Shown here piece by piece: positions 23,460-29,582 of a stretch of DNA of 31,092 bases. The position numbers and the translations under genes were made by a program. The DNA lies in the IMG/VR virus record IMGVR_UViG_3300044825_001105, positions 1-31,092 of that record; one strand, given 5' to 3'. Numbering within the stretch: the stretch's first letter is position 1; each line of letters starts with the position of its first letter. The DNA is from a virus. Under the pieces are notes generated by a model. The model was not told the origin of the DNA and ran no database searches. It saw only the letters and a list, made by a program, of their open reading frames with translations.

Positions 23460-23942
23460 ATGCCAATAAAACCTGGTCCAACCGAATCAAAAGAGGAATT
23501 TATCTCCCGTTGTATAGGTGAAGAAATAACTGCAGGATACGAACAATCACAAGCAGCTGCTATATGTTACTCAAAATGGGATAGAAAAGAAATGAGTTCT
23601 AAAAAGTATTCTGACCCACAAAAGAGAGTAATGAGTAAATTAAACTTTGAAAAGAAATATGAAGGTATCAATCTACAAGAACCAGCAGAAGGATTAGAAG
23701 ATGCATGTTGGGAAGGATATGTAGCAATTGGATTAAAACCTATGGATGGTAGAATGGTGCCAAATTGTGTACCTGTTGAAGAAGAAATGGAAAAGATTTT
23801 TGTAGAAAAAGGAATCAATTTGCAAGAAGAAGGAGTATCATATCCTTGGGAAGAATGTATTGCTGACCAAACAGCTAGATATGGTGATGAAGAAATCGCT
23901 AAGAAAGTTTGTGGAATGATTAAATCAAAATACGGAAGCTAA
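23460..23942 (+). CDS. Conserved phage protein with three paired-Cys motifs
   Basis: A 160-residue protein. Residues 10-40 (KEEFISRCIGEEI, QAAAICYSKW) match a short conserved N-terminal motif seen in many phage proteins linked to capsid maturation genes. Residues 80-107 (CWEGYVAIGLKPMDGRMVPNC) and 128-155 (WEECIADQTARYGD, KKVCGMI) form two further motifs, each with two cysteines. The short peptide GINLQE occurs twice. It looks like a chain of small phage motifs. Function unknown; neighbours are protease-cluster genes. Confidence 0.7.
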   Translation: MPIKPGPTESKEEFISRCIGEEITAGYEQSQAAAICYSKWDRKEMSSKKYSDPQKRVMSKLNFEKKYEGINLQEPAEGLEDACWEGYVAIGLKPMDGRMVPNCVPVEEEMEKIFVEKGINLQEEGVSYPWEECIADQTARYGDEEIAKKVCGMIKSKYGS

Positions 23943-24217
23943 TGGATTTTGAACAAGAATTAAGAGCACACTTTAATACTCTAATGAAAGCTGGAAGTAA
24001 AGAAGTGTATAAAATAGTAGATGAGATTGATGGGTATATTGATGATACTCAAAAATTGACAATCTTAGAAAAGAGAATGGATTCAATTGTAAAATCAGTA
24101 AGAGCTGATAAGAAACTATCTTTCACACAATTCAAAGAATTATATCCTTTCTTATTATCTGAAAGGAAGTTAGCGGAAGCTAGAAAAGATAATGATGAAT
24201 ATATCATATTAGAATAA
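23942..24217 (+). CDS. Hypothetical helical protein
   Basis: A 91-residue, charged, all-helical protein whose start overlaps the previous stop by one base (TAATG). No motif recognised. It is the last gene before a terminator and so closes the 23460 unit. Confidence 0.65.
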   Translation: MDFEQELRAHFNTLMKAGSKEVYKIVDEIDGYIDDTQKLTILEKRMDSIVKSVRADKKLSFTQFKELYPFLLSERKLAEARKDNDEYIILE

Positions 24218-24251
24218 AAAAATGAGATACCTGTCATAATTTATCCATTTT

Positions 24252-24278
24252 ACCCTATCCTAAAAGATAGGGTTTTTT
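24252..24278 (+). terminator. Intrinsic terminator before early region
   Basis: ACCCTATC (24252-24259) pairs perfectly with GATAGGGT (24266-24273), loop CTAAAA, followed by six T. It insulates the early promoters downstream. Confidence 0.88.
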
Positions 24279-24290
24279 ATGCTATTTTAT

Positions 24291-24321
24291 TTGGAAAAAT
24301 GGTATTTTTTTCGTATTTTTG
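24291..24321 (+). promoter_or_regulatory. Bacteroidota-type early promoter 1
   Basis: TTG (24291-24293), 20-nt spacer and TATTTTTG (24314-24321). Transcription would begin near 24327, only a few bases before the ATGs at 24331 and 24337. Confidence 0.7.
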
Positions 24322-24330
24322 TATAAATTA

Positions 24331-24660
24331 ATGGTTATGGATAATAATATGGAAGAAAGAATGTTATCATTAGAGCGTAGATTAATGGCTCTGCTAAACA
24401 TCTTACCAAAGGAATGGCAAGATAAAGTTGAAGAAGAAAAGTTTATAATGAGAAAGGAAACTGGTACAAAGTACAAAGTGCAATTCCTTATTGAAACTGA
24501 TAAAGGTACTAAACCAATTACCATAGATGATATATGGGCCTGGTCTGACAAGGATGCTATGTACGTTGGAACTGTATTACATATCCAACCAAATATGGAT
24601 AGATTACAAAGTGAAGGTAAAATTAGGTTCTATAAAATAATCAATAAAAAGATTTTGTAA
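24331..24660 (+). CDS. Hypothetical early protein
   Basis: A 109-residue protein. The TTG at 24319 that would extend the frame is part of the -7 box. Either ATG (24331 or 24337) gives a very short leader. The N-terminal 40 residues form a charged helix (MEERMLSLERRLMALLNILP). The rest is beta-like (TKYKVQFLIETDKGTKPITI, AMYVGTVLHIQP). As the first gene behind a host-type promoter it is a candidate early takeover or regulatory protein. No family recognised. Confidence 0.65.
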   Translation: MVMDNNMEERMLSLERRLMALLNILPKEWQDKVEEEKFIMRKETGTKYKVQFLIETDKGTKPITIDDIWAWSDKDAMYVGTVLHIQPNMDRLQSEGKIRFYKIINKKIL

Positions 24661-24684
24661 TATCAGGAATTATTCGTATATTTG
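24655..24684 (+). promoter_or_regulatory. Bacteroidota-type early promoter 2
   Basis: TTG (24655-24657), exactly 19 nt and TATATTTG (24677-24684). The TTG lies in the last codons of the preceding gene. Expected start near 24690, leaving a leader of about 100 nt before the replication gene. Confidence 0.75.
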
Positions 24685-24712
24685 TAAATAAGTGTTCCAA
24701 TTGTTCATAACA

Positions 24713-24734
24713 GGGTGGGTAGTGATACTCACCC
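24713..24734 (+). promoter_or_regulatory. Leader hairpin with GTGA tetraloop
   Basis: GGGTGGGTA pairs with TACTCACCC over nine pairs (one G-T) with a GTGA loop, a GNRA-type tetraloop. Only a broken T-rich stretch follows (AATTTTATGTTTTG). It could be an attenuator, a weak terminator releasing a transcript of about 45-50 nt, or a 5' stabiliser for the replication mRNA. Confidence 0.55.
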
Positions 24735-24772
24735 AATTTTATGTTTTGTTGAACTACTAACTATTTATATAA

Positions 24773-24778
24773 AAGGAG
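24773..24778 (+). promoter_or_regulatory. Strong Shine-Dalgarno sequence AAGGAG
   Basis: AAGGAG nine bases before the ATG at 24788. Nearly all other genes in this genome have only A-rich upstream sequence, as usual for Bacteroidota, so this site stands out. Confidence 0.7.
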
Positions 24779-24787
24779 AAATAAATT

Positions 24788-25351
24788 ATGGCAAAAAGAT
24801 TTACAGACTCTGAGAAGTGGAAAGACCCATTCTTTGAGGAATTAACAAAAGACTTAAAATTAGCTTGGTTGTATTTATTAGATGATTGTGACCATGCTGG
24901 AATATGGAAAAAATCTATTAAAAGATTAAACTTTTCTATTGATACAAATTTTACTGAAAAAGATTTATTAGAAGCTTTCAAAGATAGAATTGTAGTACTA
25001 AATGCTGATAAATGGTTTATACCAAAGTTTATTACATTTCAGTATGGTAATGATTTTATTAAATCTAAGCAAAAAGCTGTATTATCAGTAGTTAAAATTC
25101 TTAATGAAAATAATTTAATTAAAGAGTTAGATAATGGTACACTAACCATATCTATACCCTTAACTAACCCTATGGAAACCCTTATGGATACAGATACAGA
25201 TACAGTTATGGATAAAAATATGAATACAGATACGAGTATGGACAAAGTTATGAGAAAAGATATGGAAATGAGAATGAGAAAGGATAAAAGACTGAGCAAA
25301 GAACAATTAGAAAATGTATATAGTGAATTAGATTCAATAGTAAACAAATAA
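24788..25351 (+). CDS. DnaD-like replication initiator (replisome organiser)
   Basis: A 187-residue protein. The start AKRFTDSEKWKDPFFEEL, then KLAWLYLLDDCDHAGIWKK, matches the N-terminal winged-helix domain of phage replication initiators as I remember it from Bacteroidota phages. Residues 130-165 are a low-complexity Met/Asp/Thr/Lys linker (MDTDTDTVMDKNMNTDT, KDMEMRMRKDK). The DNA there holds short direct repeats that could act as an origin. No DnaC-type loader, helicase or primase gene follows, so the host replisome is presumably recruited. Confidence 0.65.
   Translation: MAKRFTDSEKWKDPFFEELTKDLKLAWLYLLDDCDHAGIWKKSIKRLNFSIDTNFTEKDLLEAFKDRIVVLNADKWFIPKFITFQYGNDFIKSKQKAVLSVVKILNENNLIKELDNGTLTISIPLTNPMETLMDTDTDTVMDKNMNTDTSMDKVMRKDMEMRMRKDKRLSKEQLENVYSELDSIVNK
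25187..25230 (+). repeat. GATACA direct repeats within initiator gene
   Basis: GATACA occurs three times in tandem (25187-25204) and a related AATACAGATACG follows (from about 25223), with ATGGATA repeated around it. AT-rich, repeat-bearing DNA inside an initiator gene is a common place for a phage origin, as in lambda O and lactococcal replisome organiser genes. The origin role is inference. Confidence 0.4.
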
Positions 25352-25357
25352 TAAGTT

Positions 25358-25531
25358 ATGGATTATCAGAATTTATTTGAAAAGTATTTGATAAAAAAAG
25401 AAGAAAATAAAAAAATACAAACTCCTGTCTCAGCTTCTATTCAAGTTTTAGAACCAAATAAAATGCTTGGTAAAAGTGGAATATCAGAAGAAGAATTTGA
25501 TAAAATGTTTGAAGAAATATTAAAAAAATAA
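25358..25531 (+). CDS. Small acidic/basic protein
   Basis: A 57-residue protein in the gap between two early genes: MDYQNLFEKYLIKKEENKK, then a central PVSASIQVLEP segment and a C-terminal helix (SEEEFDKMFEEILKK). The ATG lies six bases after the preceding stop, and the next gene starts three bases after its own stop. Spacing and composition support coding. Function unknown. Confidence 0.62.
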   Translation: MDYQNLFEKYLIKKEENKKIQTPVSASIQVLEPNKMLGKSGISEEEFDKMFEEILKK

Positions 25532-25534
25532 AAT

Positions 25535-25771
25535 ATGAAAGATTATAAACAATCAAAAGAGTATAAAGAAGCTAAAGAGCAGAATGATTCTAAAAATAGG
25601 TTATCAGCTGAAATGCAACAAAAGTTAGATGAACTCCTAAAGAAATCACCAATGGAAATCAAACACGATGAAATAATGTTTGTATTGGAAAATATGAATT
25701 TAGAATCTATTACTGCAGCAGCAATGGAAAGACAGAACTTACAAACTAGAAAGGGAAGTGAAGAAAATTAA
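25535..25771 (+). CDS. Hypothetical early helical protein
   Basis: A 78-residue, strongly charged helical protein (SKEYKEAKEQNDSKN, MQQKLDELLKKSPMEI). Last gene of the early unit. No family recognised. Possibly a small replication or regulatory partner, from position only. Confidence 0.58.
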   Translation: MKDYKQSKEYKEAKEQNDSKNRLSAEMQQKLDELLKKSPMEIKHDEIMFVLENMNLESITAAAMERQNLQTRKGSEEN

Positions 25772-25787
25772 TATATTTACATATACG

Positions 25788-25798
25788 ATTGTTAAAAT
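25788..25798 (+). promoter_or_regulatory. ATTGTTAAA motif before possible small RNA
   Basis: ATTGTTAAAAT 16 bases after the last early gene. The next confident protein start is 174 bases away, past a strong terminator, so transcription from here would make mainly a short non-coding RNA. Confidence 0.4.
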
Positions 25799-25800
25799 AT

Positions 25801-25915
25801 TGGCTGGGTTGACATATATTTTATCTAATGCCATTGATTATTTATTTCTCCTAACCCAGCTAATTTATTTATCCTATATAAATCGGCCTGCAGTTTCTAC
25901 TGCGGGCCCTTTTTT
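25801..25915 (+). ncRNA. Candidate structured small RNA
   Basis: The 190-base gap 25772-25961 has no convincing gene. TGGCTGGGTT (25801-25810) pairs with AACCCAGCTA (25853-25862) over ten pairs (one G-T) around a 42-nt loop, and 22 bases later a strong terminator closes the unit. With the ATTGTTAAA motif just upstream this could be a discrete RNA of about 110 nt. If the motif sets a start near 25806 the first stem strand would be cut short, which counts against this exact model. A 66-codon frame runs through the region but reads across the terminator. Confidence 0.35.
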
Positions 25916-25917
25916 GC
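25885..25917 (+). terminator. Strong intrinsic terminator
   Basis: GGCCTGCAG (25885-25893... loop TTTCTA) pairs with CTGCGGGCC ending at 25909, nine pairs with one G-T, followed by CTTTTTTGCTTTTTTT. It ends the early unit and any small RNA ahead of the HNH gene. Confidence 0.9.
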
Positions 25918-25961
25918 TTTTTTTCAACTACTTAATATTTATTAATATAAACTACTAAACA

Positions 25962-26327
25962 ATGGCAAAAGAAACAATTAAATCAATTAAAGGATTTTCT
26001 GATTATTATATTTCAGATAAAGGAATTGCTTATACAACTAAAATAGCTAAACGTTATAATCCTAATGGTGAGATGAAAGTACTAAGACCACGTATTCATC
26101 CATCAGGTTATCTTTACTTAGGACTTTTCAAAGGTAAAGGCCCTTCTAAACAAAGAATTTGGAAAAGAGTACATAGAGTTGTTTGGGAAACTTTTGTTGG
26201 TAAGATTCCTACAGGTTTAGAAATAGACCATATCAATTGTGACAAGCATGATAATAGAATTTCTAATCTAAGAGTTGTAACACATTCTGAAAATTGTAAA
26301 AATAGAAAGAGAAAAAAGAAAGTATGA
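25962..26327 (+). CDS. HNH homing-type endonuclease with NUMOD4-like region
   Basis: A 121-residue protein. Residues 5-30 (IKSIKGFSDYYISDKGIAY) resemble a NUMOD4 module. The HNH core follows: H71 (VHRVVWETFVG), EIDHINCDKHDNRISNL with D89 and H90, N98 and N102, and then an SENCKNR tail. These free-standing enzymes cut DNA at specific sites and spread themselves. It sits behind a terminator at the border between the early region and the glycan/methyl cassette, a likely insertion point. Its stop overlaps the next start (ATGA). Confidence 0.85.
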   Translation: MAKETIKSIKGFSDYYISDKGIAYTTKIAKRYNPNGEMKVLRPRIHPSGYLYLGLFKGKGPSKQRIWKRVHRVVWETFVGKIPTGLEIDHINCDKHDNRISNLRVVTHSENCKNRKRKKKV

Positions 26328-26983
26328 GAGTAGCAGTATTAATTAGCGGACAACCTTCTGAAAATGTAGATTGTTACAATTCAATTCAAAATAATATTAT
26401 TAAACCATACGGAGCAGATACATTTGTGGTTTATCCTTCAGATAATCACATCATTTCTGAAAATGAAACATTAGCACTATGGAATCCAACAGGTCTATAT
26501 TATGGAAAGTTTCCTGAGATTATTCCTGTTAATATGCGTTCATTGGAAAGGTATCCTAAAGAATCAGAAACCAACGTAGAATCGTTAGTAAAAGGATTGT
26601 GGGGTATTTATACTGCAAATGAAATAAAGCAAAAATATGAACAGGAAAATGGGTTTAGATACGATTTTGTAGTAAGGTGTAGACCTGATTTATTAATACA
26701 TAATAGATTAGAACTGAAAAGAGATGGTATAAACATTCCAATAGGATGGGACCATAGGGGCGGATATAATGATACATTCGCTTATGGTGATTCTAAAAGT
26801 ATGGATTGGTATGCTGGATTATATCATAATCTTTGGCATTATGCTAATAATCAAATAACAATTCATCCAGAAACATTCTTAAAGATACATTTACAAAGGG
26901 GTGATTTTCCAATTTGGAGATTCCACTTTCCAATAAGATTAAGAGATATGGAACTTTCACAATTAGAATATAGACAAAAATGA
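26324..26983 (+). CDS. Glycosyltransferase-like protein
   Basis: A 219-residue protein. The start MRVAVLISGQPSENVDCYNS and the RYDFVVRCRPDLLI segment (R118, R120, D122) match a family of predicted sugar transferases (DUF7796 type, as I remember it) found in phages and large viruses. The fold is presumably nucleotide-sugar binding. It is coupled by four-base overlaps (ATGA) to the HNH gene upstream and the methyltransferase downstream. It may modify virion or host surface glycans; the substrate is unknown. Confidence 0.6.
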   Translation: MRVAVLISGQPSENVDCYNSIQNNIIKPYGADTFVVYPSDNHIISENETLALWNPTGLYYGKFPEIIPVNMRSLERYPKESETNVESLVKGLWGIYTANEIKQKYEQENGFRYDFVVRCRPDLLIHNRLELKRDGINIPIGWDHRGGYNDTFAYGDSKSMDWYAGLYHNLWHYANNQITIHPETFLKIHLQRGDFPIWRFHFPIRLRDMELSQLEYRQK

Positions 26984-27597
26984 TATACTTTGACATAGGA
27001 GCTAACGAAGGACATTGGTGCGTGGACATTGCTAAAAATAATCCACATATACAAATTTATGCATTTGAACCAGTACCACAACTATATAATACATTAATTG
27101 AAAAAACTTCTCATCTTAAAAATATAGAGATTGTAAACAAAGCAATAGATTTACAAAGTGGTAAAAGAGTATTCAATATTTCAAAAGAAAGTTGGTATGG
27201 TAATCATGGTTGTTCATCATTCCTTACATTTTCAGAAAGGTCAAAAACTGAATGGGTTGGTAGAGATGATTTCCAAGTAATCGAAACAATTGAAGTAGAT
27301 ACAATTAGTTTAGAAGAATTTGTAAACGAAAAAGGAATAGAAATTATTGATTACATTAAGATTGATACGCAAGGTTGGGATGTAAACGTTCTAAAAAGTT
27401 TAGGTGATAAAATTAGCATTATAAAAGAAGGTGAATTGGAAGCCGGTGCAAAAAATGATATTCTTTACGTTGGACAGAATACTGAATTAGAATCAGTTAG
27501 TTTTTTATTAAACAATAACTTTAGAATTATTAAGATAGAACCTAATGATATACACCATAATGAAGTAAACATAAAATTCAAAATAAATGAAGATTAG
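26980..27597 (+). CDS. FkbM family methyltransferase
   Basis: A 205-residue protein. The S-adenosylmethionine site is clear at the N-terminus (FDIGANEGHW, residues 4-13), with YAFEPVPQ about 25 residues later. The family hallmark IDYIKIDTQGWDVNVLKSL lies near residue 123. FkbM enzymes mostly O-methylate sugars or small molecules, which fits the glycosyltransferase-like neighbour. Overlaps both neighbours, so it is part of a tightly coupled cassette. Confidence 0.85.
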   Translation: MIYFDIGANEGHWCVDIAKNNPHIQIYAFEPVPQLYNTLIEKTSHLKNIEIVNKAIDLQSGKRVFNISKESWYGNHGCSSFLTFSERSKTEWVGRDDFQVIETIEVDTISLEEFVNEKGIEIIDYIKIDTQGWDVNVLKSLGDKISIIKEGELEAGAKNDILYVGQNTELESVSFLLNNNFRIIKIEPNDIHHNEVNIKFKINED

Positions 27598-28255
27598 ACA
27601 AATAATAAAAGAAAATACAGGGGTTGATGACCATAACTTACCTGGTTATCAGCATGGTGATGGATTAACTAAAGCCGGTCATCCAGCGCATGAAGCAATT
27701 AGACATGATATGAGAGAGTTTGCAGATGATTTAGTAAAGATGTATCCTAATGCAAGAAAGTTTTTAGATGTAGGAAGTGGAGCTGGTTATTTGACAGAAA
27801 GAATTAGAGAATTAGGTGAAGAATATATCGGAGTTAATTTGGACGGTAATAGGGAAACATTAGGATTACCATCAGTAGATAGTAAGTATCATTTTATTGT
27901 AAGGACAGATAAGGAATGGATATTGACAAATGAAGAAGGTGACATTATGTATTTTGACGTAATAACCTGTTTTGAACACTTTGAGCATATTCATCCTGAT
28001 AATTTTCCACAATTTATTGATAATATTAAAAAGCATATGACTAGTACATCAGTTCTTTATGCATCTGCAGCTAAATGGAATTACTCACCAAATGATAGAG
28101 TTCATATTAACGTAAAGCCAGAAACACTTTGGAAGCTGGAAATGGAAAACTATGGATTCAAAGAATTAGATAAAAAGTTATTCAACGAAACTAATACATC
28201 AGGTTGTAGATTAAGATGGAGTGAGACTGCAGAATTGGCATATAAATTAAAATAA
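27587..28255 (+). CDS. Class I SAM-dependent methyltransferase
   Basis: A 222-residue protein. Motif I is FLDVGSGAGYLTERI (D61 to G67). The segment YFDVITCFEHFEHI supplies the acidic post-motif and a His-rich loop. The start (MKIRQIIKENTG) is reminiscent of short N-terminal tags on accessory proteins of marine phages. It overlaps the FkbM gene by 11 bases. Substrate unknown: glycan, small molecule or protein are possible, while DNA base methylation is unlikely as no (D/N)PP(Y/F) motif is present. Confidence 0.75.
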   Translation: MKIRQIIKENTGVDDHNLPGYQHGDGLTKAGHPAHEAIRHDMREFADDLVKMYPNARKFLDVGSGAGYLTERIRELGEEYIGVNLDGNRETLGLPSVDSKYHFIVRTDKEWILTNEEGDIMYFDVITCFEHFEHIHPDNFPQFIDNIKKHMTSTSVLYASAAKWNYSPNDRVHINVKPETLWKLEMENYGFKELDKKLFNETNTSGCRLRWSETAELAYKLK

Positions 28256-28256
28256 T

Positions 28257-28451
28257 ATGAAGTGGATACAAATAGGAACTTATGTAGAAGCACTAATTCA
28301 CGTGGTAACATTAGGGTTTGGAGAAAGGATAGCAATATTTATAGCTGGCTTATTCGGTAAATCTTCTTGTGGCTGCTGTGAAAGAAAGCAATGGCTAAAT
28401 CGCTTAACTAATCCGGAATGGGATGGTGAGTGCGGTGGAATTAAATTATAA
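28257..28451 (+). CDS. Small membrane-type protein with CGCC motif
   Basis: A 64-residue protein. Residues 10-34 are hydrophobic (VEALIHVVTLGFGERIAIFI), possibly one membrane helix. A CGCCERKQWLNRL motif follows, and a further Cys lies near the end (GECGG). Similar CGC-x-x-RK-x-WLN motifs occur in small phage proteins near terminase genes, as I remember. A holin role was considered but the single weak helix and Cys cluster do not support it strongly. Confidence 0.6.
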   Translation: MKWIQIGTYVEALIHVVTLGFGERIAIFIAGLFGKSSCGCCERKQWLNRLTNPEWDGECGGIKL

Positions 28452-28455
28452 TACT

Positions 28456-28686
28456 ATGAATACAGGACCTTTATCAACGGAAGATTTTCAAAGATTACAA
28501 AAAGAAATAGAAGGTATTAAAAGCTTTTTACCTGAGCACCTGATGGGACCATTTTGGGCTTGGTACAATCAAATAAGAGGTGTAAATGAAAAACAACCCT
28601 GTGGTTGCAAATCGGCAGCTGGACATTGGAGTAGATGCGTGGACGAACTAAGAAAATTTGTAAGAGAAAGAAGTGAGCAAGTGTAA
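28456..28686 (+). CDS. Small conserved protein with CGCKSAA motif
   Basis: A 76-residue protein. I use the ATG at 28456; an earlier in-frame ATG (28423) overlaps the previous gene. Residues 25-45 (FLPEHLMGPFWAWYNQIRG) and then PCGCKSAAGHWSRCVDELRK match a small conserved protein found before terminase genes in marine phages. The three cysteines might bind a metal. It overlaps the sigma-like gene by 14 bases. Confidence 0.68.
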   Translation: MNTGPLSTEDFQRLQKEIEGIKSFLPEHLMGPFWAWYNQIRGVNEKQPCGCKSAAGHWSRCVDELRKFVRERSEQV

Positions 28687-29218
28687 AGAAAATACAAACC
28701 GATTAGAAGTGCTGTTCAGAAATCATAACAAATGGTTAATGGCATGCGCATTTAATGTAGCAAAGAATAAAGATATAGCAGAAGAATTAGTAAGTGAACT
28801 GTATCTTTATTTAGGAGAAAGATGTAATCCACAATTATATTATTTAGATTCTTTCAATTTACAATACTGCTACGCATTCCTAAAGACCAGATTTATCAAT
28901 CGTATTAAAGCGGATAAAAGAAACTCTCCCCTATCGGACGGATATGATGTTGTAGAAGAAGAATATGATTACGATACAGATTCTAAATTAGAAACGGCAC
29001 ATGATGGGATAATAGATGAACTAAAAAGATTAGAACAACAACCAAAGATATGGGCTAGTTCAAAGATATACCAAATGTACACTTTTGATAAGGAGATGAC
29101 ATACGAAAAGTTGAGTGAAGAAATTGATATATCTAAATCAACTGCTTACCTACATTGTAAGAAGATAAGAAAGCATCTAAAAGAAACATTACCAAATCCA
29201 TTTAGACAGGGTGATTAA
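28673..29218 (+). CDS. ECF-like sigma factor
   Basis: A 181-residue protein with a GTG start overlapping the previous gene. Residues 13-80 resemble sigma region 2 (LFRNHNKWLMACAFNVAKN, IAEELVSELYLYLGE, YCYAFLKTRFINRIKAD). Residues 141-170 form a region 4-type helix-turn-helix (MTYEKLSEEIDISKSTAYLH, CKKIRKHLK). The linker is acidic. Such two-domain sigma-like proteins often precede terminase genes in Bacteroidota phages. It could read the TTGTTAAA-type promoters or act as a terminase-linked DNA-binding protein. It is one of two sigma-like genes here. Confidence 0.68.
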   Translation: MSKCKENTNRLEVLFRNHNKWLMACAFNVAKNKDIAEELVSELYLYLGERCNPQLYYLDSFNLQYCYAFLKTRFINRIKADKRNSPLSDGYDVVEEEYDYDTDSKLETAHDGIIDELKRLEQQPKIWASSKIYQMYTFDKEMTYEKLSEEIDISKSTAYLHCKKIRKHLKETLPNPFRQGD

Positions 29219-29237
29219 ATATATTTCTAAAAGTGGG

Positions 29238-29247
29238 TGTTAAAATA
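29238..29247 (+). promoter_or_regulatory. GTTAAA motif, terminase operon
   Basis: TGTTAAAATA between the ECF-like sigma gene and the small terminase, 39 nt before the ATG. It lacks the first T of TTG, so it is a weaker member of the set. Confidence 0.33.
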
Positions 29248-29276
29248 TATGAAACCAATTAAATAATGGAAAGATA

Positions 29277-29582
29277 ATGGCAAAGTTTGAACCTGGACAT
29301 AAATTAGCTAAGGGTAGACCTAAAGGAGCACTGAATCGTTCAACTGAAATGATGAAGTTATCAATAGCTCGTGCTACCAATAGAGTATTAGACCAACTTC
29401 CTACAATTATGGAAGAAATGGTGAAGAAGGACCCAAAAGGAGCTGTGGATTTGGCACTGAAGATGTTAGAATTCCACATGCCGAAAATGAGTAGAGTAGA
29501 AATGAAAGCTGAGATAGAACAAAGGATACAGCAGATTTCAGTAAACATAACACAAAAGAGCATAGATGAATCTGGAAGTTAA
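29277..29582 (+). CDS. Terminase small subunit-like protein
   Basis: A 101-residue protein. The start AKFEPGHKLAKGRPKGALNRST is the basic GRPKG region of small DNA-binding terminase partners in Bacteroidota phages (DUF5681-like). A helical body follows (VLDQLPTIMEEMVKKDPKGA, ALKMLEFHMPKM). It overlaps the large terminase gene by 17 bases, which supports the pairing. It should recognise the packaging site. Confidence 0.7.
   Translation: MAKFEPGHKLAKGRPKGALNRSTEMMKLSIARATNRVLDQLPTIMEEMVKKDPKGAVDLALKMLEFHMPKMSRVEMKAEIEQRIQQISVNITQKSIDESGS

Noticed and set aside
25758-25958. 66-codon frame in the gap after the early genes
   Set aside because: It overlaps the previous gene, starts inside it and reads straight through a strong terminator; composition is like translated AT-rich non-coding DNA.
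27587-28255. DNA methyltransferase for restriction evasion
   Set aside because: A SAM-binding motif is present but no (D/N)PP(Y/F) catalytic motif or target-recognition domain was seen.
28257-28451. Holin
   Set aside because: One weak hydrophobic segment and a Cys cluster with a WLN motif do not match a holin, and no endolysin gene is adjacent.
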